Below, piece after piece: positions 48,621 through 60,799 of a stretch of 64,000 nucleotides of DNA. The stretch is from Epiperipatus broadwayi (taxonomy: Eukaryota; Onychophora; Udeonychophora; Euonychophora; Peripatidae): assembly GCA_028023455.1 (NCBI GenBank), contig JAQFVV010006197.1, positions 20,765,254 to 20,829,253 on the forward strand, read 5' to 3'. The notes below the pieces were generated by a model, which was given only the letters and a program-made list of their open reading frames with translations, had not been told where the DNA came from and did not search any database. Every line of letters begins with the position of its first letter. The first letter of the stretch is position 1. Made by a program: the position numbers and the translations under genes.

Positions 48621-50213
48621 TTTCAAAAATTAAAAACAGAGATAGAGAGATTCCCTCTCCAGACATTGTTGATGCTACATGAAGTATGGTCTCTCTTGTA
48701 ACCACATTATAAGTTGATAGTTTCTTTTCTCTCTGCTTATTTTTTTTAACTTTTGTATGCCTGTGCTATGTATTTACAAGCTGCATCTTTTGTAACTTAT
48801 ACACCATTGTATTTGCTGTTCTTTGATGATATACTTTATAATATTTAGATGAATTTCAAATTATCTTTTCCAAGTTCTATAAGATAAAAAAATTGTCTAA
48901 TAAAAATTATTTGTTTATAATAAAAATAAAAATAAAAAGTATATATATAAACAATTGTTTACTAATGTTGGAAAATTGAATTGTTGTGGATTGGCTATCT
49001 GAAAGAAAAAGTCTAAGTTTTTTTATTTATTAAAAACAAGATCATAGATATGGAAAAAGATACACTATATTTGTGCTATGAAGAATATGTAAAGTTAGAT
49101 ATACCTATGTATATATTGATCATTTTTCTATTAATGAAGTGCTTCTTTATATGAATTTTTATTATGATAAGTTTATAAAAGTTTATTGTGAATTAAAGAT
49201 ATTTTTAAATATCCCATTTTATACATATTGAATGCAGAAAATTCATTATTAAATATTTTTTTTAGAAAACTAATAAAAAATCAATTTACGAAAATATCTC
49301 TAAAATATTCTACTTCCCTATTTTTAAAAATATGAATATTGCATTTAAAAAATATATTTGAACAAAAAAAAAAATCTTAAAATAAAGCCTTGTTTTTTTA
49401 ATATTTCGAAATTTAAATTTAGTTTTAAATACAGTTACATCTAAGATAATTTTAAAAGTAACCATGGACTTAGCTAGATGACTAAGTCTTATTTGTAATT
49501 CAAAAATGTTTGAGGTTCATCCAGCTGGAATTGTGTAGGTATAATATAACTACATTTCCTGTATTGTTCATCTAAGATTTGTAACGAATGTATAGAATAA
49601 GGAAAGTAGAAATAAAACATGTGACAGACTGTTCTGTAAAATGTTGTATTTGTTATGATTATAATTTAATATTGCTTGATTTTTTATTTATAGCATTCTA
49701 TCAAGTCAATAGATGGAGTTTCCTGCGTTTAAGAATTTTAGAAACTTTTCAAAGATCATTTTCTTAAACATAATCTTAAGCTGAGATTAGATTAATAAAA
49801 ATGGCAATTTTTAATTTTACTTGAAAAGCTTTTACAATGCAAGTTGTAAAAGATAAAACTTGTTCACACCAACTTCTTTCAGGCCTAAGTCCAGCATGCT
49901 TTATAGGTATTGGAAAAAATCTTTTTAATGAAACTATTTGAAATAACAGATATAGACCACATACTAATGATGATGAATAATATGTTTTTGTGTGATTGTT
50001 GTTTTTATTTGTTTTTAAAATTGTTATAGCTTTGCTTTTGTACCAAAATTTTTGGAATTGTTTCTGTATAAATAATGTTGCTGAACATTTTTATCAACCA
50101 TATTTGGCCTTTGAATTCTAAATTCTTAAAATGTCTTAGGCTATCTGCTCCTGTTTTTTTCCTGGTTTAAAACAATCTAGAGCATGTTCAAGTTCAATAA
50201 TATCTATTGCCAG
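48621..50213. other. Unassigned stretch
   Basis: Possibly includes 3' untranslated remains of the LINE near 48620-48900. Otherwise nothing is recognised. Confidence 0.35.
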
Positions 50214-50465
50214 TAAACATCACATGATCACCATTTCTTATGCTTGCTTATAACTGTTATTAAAACAGGCAAAATAGTCTATGCATATTGCCACTCAGTG
50301 CAGTGTTCTCAGATCCAAGGCTCCTCACTGATGAAGGGCACAAGCCAGAAACTAGTCTGGGGATATTGGATGAGTATGCACTAGATAGGGATTTTATGCA
50401 CAAGCCTTCTGGCATCCATTGATTACTCTGGCTTGCACATATAGAGAGTTTTCCCTGTTTTAATA
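50214..50465. repeat. Foldback family copy 4, internally deleted
   Basis: The outer left end (TAAACATCACATGATCACCA to CACTCAGTGCAG, 50214-about 50305) is joined directly to a right arm in the opposite sense (CTCAGATCCAAGGCTCCTCA, GGCATCCATTGATTAC, AGAGTTTTCCCTGTTT). The middle of the element is gone, leaving a short foldback of about 250 bp. Confidence 0.8.
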
Positions 50466-53400
50466 TCTATTGGTTTTATTAATTAATATTAGAAGAATAT
50501 AGTAAAAGAGAAGTTTGCAATTCTATCACAATATTTCTTTTTTCCTTTATAAATATTGCATTTAATAGTCTAATATATAAAATGTCATTAGGAGAGATAG
50601 TAGTGGTTCTTATAGAAATGATTTAACCATGATGTTGTGCTTACGTAAAGACCAGACGTGTTTTCTCCACTCTCTTGCTCTATTTTTTAACACTATTCAA
50701 TAATTGAATAACTTTGGCAACAATTTTCAGATATTTGGTAGACAAATAGCATTATAGAAGAGTCTACTCACTTTATTCCAACCTCAAATGAATTGCTTTT
50801 AAGATCCACGAAGGTTGGGCATTTTAATTACAATTGTTATGAGTTTGTTAAACCTATCAAAGAAAGACAGAAGAAATACAGTTTTAATTGTAAAGATATT
50901 CAGTAAATTAATTCCAATCAGGTTTTTAAATTTTCATCGCAGACAGAATAACTTTCAAATTACAAGAATGTGAATATCAAGAGTGATTATACTCGGATTA
51001 TGTTGTTTGAGGGGGGAATGATAAAATGTCAATAAATAAGCAAATAATGGTGAACCATTATTTGTCAAAACAAAATGTGGTCAGGGACAATTTCTGTTCC
51101 CCATCTTCCTAAATGAAATGCCTCTTTTTTCCTGGCATTATAAAATAAATGCATATTATTTAAGTCCACCTATTCTAAAAATTGACAAACTACTTCATCT
51201 TCATTTGCACATTCCCAAAGATTATAATGAGATTTGAAAGCTATATATACAGAGGATTTAGGGATATGTGGAAAATGAGATAGGGGACATCTGTGTTGTG
51301 AGATTTGTAAATATTGCATAAATAAAAATTATTTATCTGAATGGTGTTAGCAATATCATTTGTGCTATCTTCAATAAAAGTCATTTGCTTTATAATTATG
51401 GCTTAAAATAAAAGTAATCTCATACCATATTTAGAATGTGTTCTATCCAGAATCAATATAAGTCCAGGAATTTTATAAAGATGCCCATTATTAGAAGAAA
51501 AATGATTATCCTGAAGTGTATTAATATTAGTAACGTGATAACCATTCCCTATGTGCACACAAGCTATTAAAACAGAGGTAAAACTATCCATATAGTGTTG
51601 CTGAACAAGTAATTAGTATTTTGTTTTGATATATTCTCACTTCTAAGCTGAAAATTTTTTATTGTGTTTTTTAGATAAAAGAGAAGATCATTTTGTAGAG
51701 GCTATACCTAAAACTTGAGATGTTCTATGGTTGCCAACACCATATAGTCATTTTTCATTTTGAGAGCCTAGGATCACCTCTGTAGTATTGGTGAAGTTAT
51801 TTCTGCTAATGTTACTCGATTTCACATTAATAGTTTTATTGTCTGTTTTCATAATTTGCTGTCTTTAAACAGAAGTTTTCAAGATAAACTTTGGTTTTCA
51901 TGTAGAAACAATTTTTTTCACATATAAATATAGGATATTTACAGCTTAGATGACAAAAAGGTTGCCATGTATTAATCCTATATAAAACAAATAATAAATA
52001 AACATCTTCTATGCACTTTAGTTTGGATAAAATAAAAACATTACATCAAAAGAAAAATAATAAAAAAATTAGAATAGAAAAGACTATTTTTCTGTTAATA
52101 AAAATGTATTAAGAGATAATAATTTGCTTAACCCACAAGGAGCTACTGTGAAATTTGATATATGGTGATAATGTGATAATTTATTATGGGAATTAATGTA
52201 TTCTTTTTAAGATCTAATAGAATTAATAGAGATTAGCTTTCATTAAGTCATGTTTCTTTAATTTATTTATTTATTTAACTTTAAATGTTGTTATGATTTA
52301 TTTATTATATATATTTGTTGTAATTTGTCTTGACCTACATATATATGTGTGTGTATGAGAGAATTTGTGTAATTAAAAATATAAAAGTATGTCCTGTAAA
52401 TGTTACACACGTACAAAAAAAAAAAAAAATCAACAGTTTTTGCTTAAATGTAGATACTAATTAACATGCTAATTAATAGCAGGATGTTTTTAAAGGATTT
52501 CATATTCTAAATAGAGAAATTTATACCTTTCCTCGCCTAACAGGAAACAACAATAAACACAAGTATATAATTATGGTAATTTTTTAAAGCTACAAAAAAA
52601 AATTTGTTATAAATATTCTATTATTATTTTATTCAACTAGTAAAAAGTTCATTAATATTAAGAGTCCATTATAGACTGGGCAGCTGGGTTAGAGATTATT
52701 ATATGTTTTAGAATAATAAAAAAAAACCACAAAAATCAATTGGGGTGGTTGAGGTAAATCCAAATGTTGTAATAGTCAGAATTCAAAAAAGCTTTCACTA
52801 TTGTGGATTTGAGATGGTTAGTGAATGAAATAGTGGCACTAAAGTTTGCAATTTCATGACCTTTTTTGGATTCACAAATGTTAACTTTTGACTTGAGGTT
52901 TAAATCCAGATAGAATATGAAGATTTTATTTGACTAAACAAATTTTCAAGCAATCTTGTAATTTTTATGATGACTAGTCCACAAAAATAAATTCATTGAC
53001 AATATATTTATTATAAATTTTAGAAAATTTAAAAATTTAGAATAGAATAAGCATGAAATATGGATATTGGTGATTATTTATCTTTTCGACATATATGTGT
53101 TTAAATGTATCAGTGATATGAGATAGAGTGGTGAGTGGTGGGTGATGTGAAAGTCTGTGCTCATATACCCTATATATTATAAAGATTTATATAACTTCTG
53201 ATTAATGATTTTGAAGAATATCTATATGATGTATGAAGAAACAAAGAATTAATAATAGAAAAAGTTTTTCTAAAAATATATAATAAAATTAAACATTTTG
53301 AGAATATAAAAAATAAGATAGATTAATAAGAATTTTAAATAAAAAACAAATATCAAATATTTTTAGAATATAAAGATTGTGGACTTAATTAGTGCAATAA

Positions 53401-53838
53401 AAAAATAAGGTGAGCTAATGATGATCTAAAGTAATGGACTTTAAATAATCGCATATATCAAATATATTAATAGCAATATTAATGTTGAGCAGTCAAATGA
53501 AAATCTATTTATTTATTTTTTGAACATATAGGTGATTTAATTGATCTGCTTTTAACTACATGGTTTATTAGCTAGAAAGTCATTGGATATTTGAACACTG
53601 AAGCAGCAGATTGACAGAAATAGTTCCATTTAATTGTTTGAACAGAGTTACTGTTTATTCTTTTTTATTTTTACTTTTAGTTTTTGAGTCATCTGCTCCA
53701 TAAAATGTATCAGACTACAGATAACAGATTCAATGTAAGAAATAAAATTATAATATGATGTCACTTTAATCCTGGTGAAGAGGGACTTAAAGACTTATAA
53801 GTGATGTATTTAGGGCTTTCATCTTTATAACTATATAC
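50466..53838. other. Unassigned, with one foldback tip
   Basis: 51570-51612 is a diverged foldback arm tip (AAACAGAGGTAAAACTATCC, then ATATAGTGTTGC). The rest has no recognised gene, element or RNA. Confidence 0.4.
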
Positions 53839-53943
53839 GTTATATAATGAGTGTGCCAATGGCTTTTAACAAGCTTTCCAGAATATCTCTAACGGATATT
53901 CTGAAAAGCTTGTTAAGAGCTATTGGCAAACTCATTATATAAC
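53839..53943. repeat. Near-perfect 105-bp hairpin
   Basis: Left arm 53839-53886 and right arm 53895-53943 are complementary over about 48 bp with only a few mismatches (GTTATATAATGAGTGTGCCA against its reverse at the far end), around an 8-nt loop. It could be a small foldback MITE or a hairpin RNA locus. Confidence 0.85.
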
Positions 53944-55224
53944 ATTTGTAATACAAGCTTATTAAATTAAGTTACATGATATATGACTTGATTTCCTTGC
54001 AATTATATATATATATATAATGATAGCACTATAGAATAAATGAACCAGTAAAAGATAAAAGCAATATGACCACTTCTCTTCAAACTTCTTTTACATGAGA
54101 TGAAGAAAAAAATATTTTGTAAAACAGCAATACTAAACTATAATGAATTATACTTTTAAATAATTAATAAACTGCTTTTTGCTTGAGAGTTCAAATAAAG
54201 TTTCAAGTATCAGAATTAACAAAGATAAGCTATGACCTATGAACCTTGAACTCTAGAGTCAGCCATTCTAACACAACATTAAACCATGAACAGCTTAATA
54301 ATTAATTTAATTGAGGCTAGGGAATACATATAACCAAATCAATATTTCCAAATGTATTAAAATATTATTCATTGCAGTGTAGTATTGATGTGTGTAAAAG
54401 ATGTTATAAGATATATAAATATTTTCTCTAAAAATTCAATATTCCTTCTATATATGTGTAATGTTTCCACAAGCAAAGAGAATTATTGTTTCCACTGATA
54501 GTTTCATAATTGGTCTTAATTGGTATAGAAGTTTGTGCTGTCTTACAACTTGCCATGTTCAAAAGATAGGTAAATGCTAATATATATGCTTATTCTCTCT
54601 GAGAATGTCGATATAGTTAGAAATAGTATTTTAACTATTGCTAAGAATATATATACACACACATACTTTTAAAAATCATATGATACATTTGGTGTATCAA
54701 AGTGTGAGGCTGATTGTGGGACTGATCATACCTGATCATAATCATTTCTTACAACATAGTTTAAGACTCAATTTTGTGTAATCACATATTTGATGGTCTG
54801 GTGTAAGGTTTGATTCCATTCTAAAGTAATTCAGATGTGAGTTGGACACACATTGTTGTGCCAAAGTGTGATATGAAAATCAATCTTAAAATAATAATAA
54901 TGATCAGATGATGATCGAATTTAAGACTCATTATTTATAAGTTAATTTCACTACATTCACTAATTGTAATGGCTATATTTCCAATTATACCTTCTATCTG
55001 TAAAAACTCTGTCTTTGTTATCCAAGGATCAACTAGAAAAAACAACTTTTTTGTGAGGCATCAATTCATTTTTTCATTAAGATGGTCAGTTTTAAAAACC
55101 TATGTTTGAATCATTCTTTTGAAAAAAAAATCACTTTCATCATTTTATTGCTTCTAATTATTAATCAACATGGATGTTTCTGACATAAATTACACATATA
55201 TAAATTACATTAAACATTATGTTA
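53944..55224. other. Unassigned stretch
   Basis: No recognised feature. Confidence 0.4.
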
Positions 55225-55355
55225 TCACCATTCTTTATGCTTACCCAAGATGATAACATGGAGGCAAAACTCTTTATACAGTAGCACCACTCAGTGCAAT
55301 CCTTCCTAATAGGAATATGGTGACTGTGATTATTAAAGAACCAAAGACACCAATA
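55225..55355. repeat. Foldback family copy 5, deletion derivative
   Basis: The outer end and arm tip (GGCAAAACTCTTTATACAGT) are joined to the reversed element centre (CCTAATAGGAATATGGTGAC, AACCAAAGACACCA). Compare 39210-39250. Confidence 0.7.
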
Positions 55356-57155
55356 TATATATATATATTGTAACGGGCACAGATGACGTTACATTGTTTT
55401 TTTATTATTAAACATGAAAAAAATAAAAGTTTGCAAATAAAATTTTTTTTTTAAGGATTAAAAATTGAAAATTAAAATTCTATACTAAACTCATATATAT
55501 ATAAAATCGCACAGATGGAAAAAAATTATTAAAATAAAACTTTATTAAAAATAGAAAAGGTATTTTAAAAACAAAAACTCAAAAAGATTTAGAGATAAAA
55601 ATATATCTTTAAGTTTGGAAAACACATTAATTAATCAGAAAATGGAAATGATTGTTTTAATTAGTTAAATGTAAACTAGCCTACGGGCATTTAAAATGTA
55701 TAAGTAACGGTCAGATAGAAGAGGAAAAACAATAGGAACAGAATAGCCAATGAAAGAAATCCATCGGGGAAATCGGACCTCAACGGAAGGATCATCATCA
55801 TCGATGATGTAATGTCAATTGAATTCTTAAAATTAATATAAAAGGAAAAGTTTGGAAATTATTAGTTAGTTATTACGAGAGGACAGATATGTGTTAATGC
55901 GGAGTTGGAGGTGAAGGGATTGAAAGACGCACTTTCAATTCCTTCATTGGTTAAAAAAAAAATGAAACATTGTTTTCTACATTGAGGATCAGCTAAAGTA
56001 AAAAACCTCCAGATGAATAAATAAAACGGCCAACAGAATACCAATCTTTTTTAGGACAGCGTGGGAATTCACGTTCAAATGGCAAGCAGCAGATAAAGAT
56101 GAACTGTTTAAAACCGTAAGAACTTTATAATTAATGAACATTAAATTAAAAACTTTTCGTATTTAAAATAATTGCAATAGAATCCTGTCTGACCAACTTT
56201 ATTTACTAATAAGTAATTTTAATTTGATGTATTTCTTTTATAAAATCATTTCCATTTATTTTTTTTGTTCTTTTAATTTTTATTATGACTGTTTTGTTTT
56301 TCATTAAATTAAATCACATAAATGTTAAACTTAAGTCGGACATGAATGGCTATGTAGATTTGTAAAGTTATATTAGGGGAGGGTAATCTTAGGTTATTTG
56401 TTTCATAGTTAAATTGGGTCAATGGATTGGATATATTGGTGTACTTAGTAGATGTAGTACGAGATTCGCTATGGGCAGAATCACTTTATACGCCACACAC
56501 AACTGTTTGCCTATGGAAGGGATAATAAGTTGGAGTCCGCTGTCCTTTCCTATGGAGTTTTTTTTTTATTGCTCTTCTTGTAGATAGATGTAGTATTCCT
56601 ATCTGATGAGAGGCAATTTCTTCTCTTAACCTTTTGTGCTGCCGTATTTTGTATTACATTGAATGCATCAATATATCAGATGAATTGACATTGGTTTGAC
56701 TGTGAACTTTTGGCCTAAGGTTAAATAAGGATAGAATATTTTCTTTCAAATGCAAATCTATGTAGTCTATTCATACCAGACACTCTAAATAAAAATGCAT
56801 TAAATTTAAGTTGGGTATGGATGTTGCATGGATTCGTTATCAGTCAATTACGTTTTTGGTTTTCATATTTGATCAAAATATATAGACATTCGGTAAATAA
56901 TGATAACCTTATGGTGAGTATCTAAAATGTATTTATTCGGATGTCTTTTAAGTTATTGGTGCCAATGCGGCATCTTATGATGAATGCTACTGGGTTTCTT
57001 ATAAATTTCCCTCTGCAATTCCACCAATGATTTTATATTTTGATCATTTATGTTTATTTTGGAATGTTTTTGACCGTGTAATCTATGTAATTGATCTATA
57101 CTCAACATTATAAAACAAACTTTTATAAATCCATCTGTGTAAACTTATAATAGTA
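55356..57155. other. Unassigned, less CpG-depleted stretch, possible solo LTR
   Basis: Begins after (TA)n with TGTAACGGGCACAGATGACG, has a TATAAAAGG-like site near 55838 and then a more CpG-rich 250 bp. This is LTR-like, but no second copy, primer site or purine tract was found. A promoter is the alternative. Confidence 0.3.
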
Positions 57156-57168
57156 TAAAAATTAAAAT

Positions 57169-59827
57169 AATATCAACAAATAAAAAATCCTTCTCCTTTT
57201 TTCTTTTCAAAAACTTTATTTTTTATCTCAATACTGAACATATATATACATCAATATACAAAACTCCAACGTTTCAACTGTTTTATCTCATACAGTCATT
57301 TTCAAGGATCTGCAACAATATTAAATACATATCAACAAATAAACTTCAATTACATAAAAACTTTCTCTTACATTAACATAATAACAAACATATTAAACAT
57401 ATAGAAATATATTTTACTTACAGCTTTCTCCCACTGCTATATTTTATTACTCTTTTTTTTTATTTACATTGTTTAATTACAAATATATCTTAAAATCATC
57501 CAAGAAACTTTCTATACAAATTTAAATACCAACTCTAATTTCCAAAAACCTCCCCCTTTCTTTAAATTTTATCTAAAACCCATCTTAAAACTACATTCCT
57601 AAACTATATATTTAAATTTTTACCAAGATAATTACAACTCGTCTACAGAGAACTTTGGATTTCCACCAACCAAGAGAACAAGCTGGATTTAAAAGTGGTT
57701 TTAGTACAATAGATCATATCCAGGTATTGAGAGAAGTCATAGAAAGGACAAACGAATATGAGTTGTCATTATGTTTTGGATTTGTAGATTATGAAAAGGC
57801 ATTCGATTCTATACACATTTCTTCAGTGATTAAAGCATTGGATCATCAAGGTATAGATCCAGGATATTGTCATATTTTAAAGAATATTTATAAAAATGCA
57901 ACAGCAACAATTAGATTACATAATGATACTGGAAAAATCAACATTGAGAAAGGTGTAAGACAAGGTGACTCCATATCTCCAAAACTCTTTACAGCAGTGC
58001 TGCAAGAAGTATTTTGTGGATTAAAATGGAAAACTAAAGGAGTGAAAGTAAATGGAGGGTATTTAAGTCATTTAGATTTTGCAGATGATGTAGTTGTTTT
58101 TGCAAATAATGCTTCAGAGCTGCAGGAAATGTTGCAGGAGTTAGCAGATGAAAGTAGAAAAGTAGGACTAAAGATAAATGTTAAAAAGACTAAAGTAATG
58201 TTTAATCGATTTGCTCAAAATATGAAAATAAAGATTGATTATGAAGAATTAGAAGAAGTTAACAGTTACAAATACCTTGGTCAGATTATTAATACAGATG
58301 GAAACATAATGGAGGAAATTAATCATAGAATTAAACTTGGTTGGAGTGCTTTTGGTAGAAATAACTTGATACTAAAAGGAAATATGCCTAAGTGTTTGAA
58401 AAGGATGGTTTTTAACAAATGTGTTTTACCAGTTCTTACTTATGGATCTGAGACTTGGACACTTAATAGAAGAGCAATACAGAGACTTCAGACCACTCAA
58501 AGGAGTATGGAGAGATGTATGTTGGGAGTAACAAGAAGAGATCGAAAACGCAATGTATGGGTAAGACAACAAACAGGTGTTACTGACCTTATTGAAAAAA
58601 TTAAAAGATTGAAATGGAGTTGGGCTGGACATATTGCTAGAAGAGATGATAATAGATGGACAATTGAAATTTTAAACTGGATTCCAAGATATTGTAAAAG
58701 ACCCAGAAAGAGACCACATGTGAGATGGATGGATGAAATAAGAAAATGTGCAGGGGTGTTGTGGAGAAGAGAAGCTAAAGATCGGAGATGGATTAAACTT
58801 GGAGAGACCTTCATCCTGCAGTGGATTGATAATGGTTGATGATGATGATGATGATGAAAACAAATTTAAACATCCCCCCCCTCTCTCTCTCTTTTATACA
58901 AAAAAACTTCTAACAATTTACCTAAACCCATTAAGCATTTATTTTAATTATACAGTAATTTATATTCCTTATCTACTCCATTAATTCTATTTAGAGTAGG
59001 ATTATATTTTTTTATATAAAAAATTCTTTAACCATCCTTTCCCTGTAATTTTTAACCCTTTCCAACATTTTAATACTAAATTCTTTATGACCTAAACCTT
59101 TACAATGAATGTAAATATTTGAATTTTTGTCATACAAATGTTGTCTAAGTCTAGTTTTTAATGTATTCTTAGTTGTACCAATATATGAAACCTTTTCCCC
59201 CTCCCTCTTACAATTTAAACATTCAATTAAATAAATTCCATTCATTTTGTCAGTTTCTATATTTTTTGTATCATTAATTAAATTTCCTAAATTCAATTTC
59301 TTTTTATATACTGGTTTAATAATTAACCTACTTTCCCCTTTGTATTTATTATTTATACTTTTTATAATCTTTTTAATCTTCATAAAAGTATCTCTAGAAA
59401 CATTATAACTATTATATATAAAATTATTTACATCTTTCCCATTGTTTCTCTTCTTTATTATTCTTTTAATATTTTTTTTATTACATAATTTATCAATAAT
59501 TTTAACTGGATAATTATTTTTTATACCTTCCTCTTTTATATTACTAATTTCTTTTATAAACAATTTTTCTTCAGAACATAAATTAATTGCTCTGTTTATC
59601 CTATTATTAATAATATTAATTTTATGTTCATATTCAATATCTGAATCCCAACTACTTAACAAACCATAAAAAGTTTCTTTTCTGAATACACTAGTTTCAA
59701 TAGCAACCTTACAATTTTTAATAACTTTTTTTATTATAACATCCATATAAGTAATTACATTATTTTTTTCTTTTTCCATAGTATAACTAATGTCATCATC
59801 AATTGAATTAATATACCTTATAAAACA
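57169..59827 (-). mobile_element. Inverted, 5'-truncated Penelope copy
   Basis: Minus-strand frame 59779-59012 matches the last 280 residues of the intact protein with few changes (KNCKVAIETS against KNCKVDIETS). Coding homology begins about 48 bp further out, at the junction with the forward copy. A one-T deletion in a T run (six against seven) shifts the frame near the end (KEFFI then stop), so this copy is broken. Its terminal repeat continues to 57169, interrupted by the RTE at 57617-58856. It lacks the last 55 bp or so of the forward copy's 3' end. Confidence 0.9.
57617..58856 (+). mobile_element. 5'-truncated RTE-clade LINE nested in the Penelope
   Basis: The frame is open from the truncation point (TKIITTRLQRTLDFHQPREQ) to the TGA at 58837, with no internal ATG needed. 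It shows the reverse transcriptase boxes: A FGFVDYEKAFDS, B GVRQGDSISPKLF, C LDFADDVVVF with both catalytic Asp, D GLKINVKKTKVM, E YLGQIINTDG. The C-terminus has RLKWSWAGHIARRDDNRWT, RPHVRWMDEIRK and GETFILQWIDNG, typical of RTE-type endonuclease/reverse transcriptases. The nuclease half is missing. The stop is followed almost at once by (GAT)n, the short microsatellite tail of RTE. It inserted with loss of about 6 bp of target (GAATAT) and no target duplication. Confidence 0.88.
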
Positions 59828-60420
59828 TTAATGGGTTTAGGTAAATTGTTAGAAGTTTTTTTGTATAAAAGAGAGAGAGAGAGGGGGGGGGATGTTTAAA
59901 TTTGTTTTATATTCATTTAAATATATAGTTTAGGAATGTAGTTTTAAGATGGATTTTAGATAAAATTTAAAGAAAGGGGGAGGTTTTTGGAAATTAGAGT
60001 TGGTATTTAAATTTGTATAGAAAGTTTCTTGGATGATTTTAAGATATATTTGTAATTAAACAATGTAAATAAAAAAAAAAGAGTAATAAAATATAGCAGT
60101 GGGAGAAAGCTGTAAGTAAAATATATTTCTATATGTTTAATATGTTTGTTATTATGTTAATGTAAGAGAAAGTTTTTATGTAATTGAAGTTTATTTGTTG
60201 ATATGTATTTAATATTGTTGCAGATCCTTGAAAATGACTGTATGAGATAAAACAGTTGAAACGTTGGAGTTTTGTATATTGATGTATATATATGTTCAGT
60301 ATTGAGATAAAAAATAAAGTTTTTGAAAAGAAAAAAGGAGAAGGATTTTTTATTTGTTGATATTATTGTAGAACATATATATTTTAAAAGAAAAAGTGGA
60401 TGTATCTTTGCTGTGTTATT
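59828..60420 (+). repeat. 5' terminal repeat (pLTR) of the Penelope
   Basis: 593 bp, starting TTAATGGGTTTAGG and ending CTGTGTTATT. It holds a (GA)n-G9 run near 59874-59891 and the tail hairpin at 60221-60270. It lies head-to-head against the truncated inverted copy. Confidence 0.9.
60221..60270 (+). ncRNA. Hammerhead-like hairpin, 5' terminal repeat
   Basis: GATCC-TTGAAAATG, stem ACTGT/ACAGT with a 10-nt loop, then TGAAACGTTGGAG. The GAAA strand is followed by the self-complementary AACGTT. The CTGANGA strand is degenerate. The same sequence is at 63622-63672 and, reversed, at 57263-57312. Confidence 0.45.
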
Positions 60421-60799
60421 GTATATGATAAATATTAGTAAACTTGTATATGGACAGTATTTTTAGAAGAGGATATTGGTTGTGAAGAAATACATATGGA
60501 TAAATATGTGAAGAAATACATATGGATAAGGACTTTGAACATAAAAAAATAGAAGAAGGATATATGATATTATAATTGGAAATATTTTTTGTAAATTTGT
60601 TTATTGTTGTTATATTGTGTGTGATATAATAGTTATATTTTAAGGAAGGTGGATATATGAAAATGAATATGAAAAGTTTTTTTAAATGGTTTATATATGG
60701 TATTAAGAATAAATTTATTATAAATACTTGTATTCAAGTAATAAATGAATGGATTAAATGTAAATAAAAGTAGTTAAGAAACAATTGGATATTAAATTT
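60421..60799 (+). other. Penelope leader between 5' terminal repeat and ORF
   Basis: Contains a short duplication (GAAGAAATACATATGGATAA at about 60484-60528). A stop in the ORF frame at 60761 precedes the coding region. Confidence 0.6.

Noticed and set aside
55370-56120. Solo LTR starting TGTAACGGGC
   Set aside because: LTR-like start and TATA-like site, but no matching second copy, primer site or clear 3' end, so left unassigned.
58426-58984. Several frames overlapping the RTE reverse transcriptase
   Set aside because: Opposite-strand or shifted shadows of the RTE ORF and its GAT tail.
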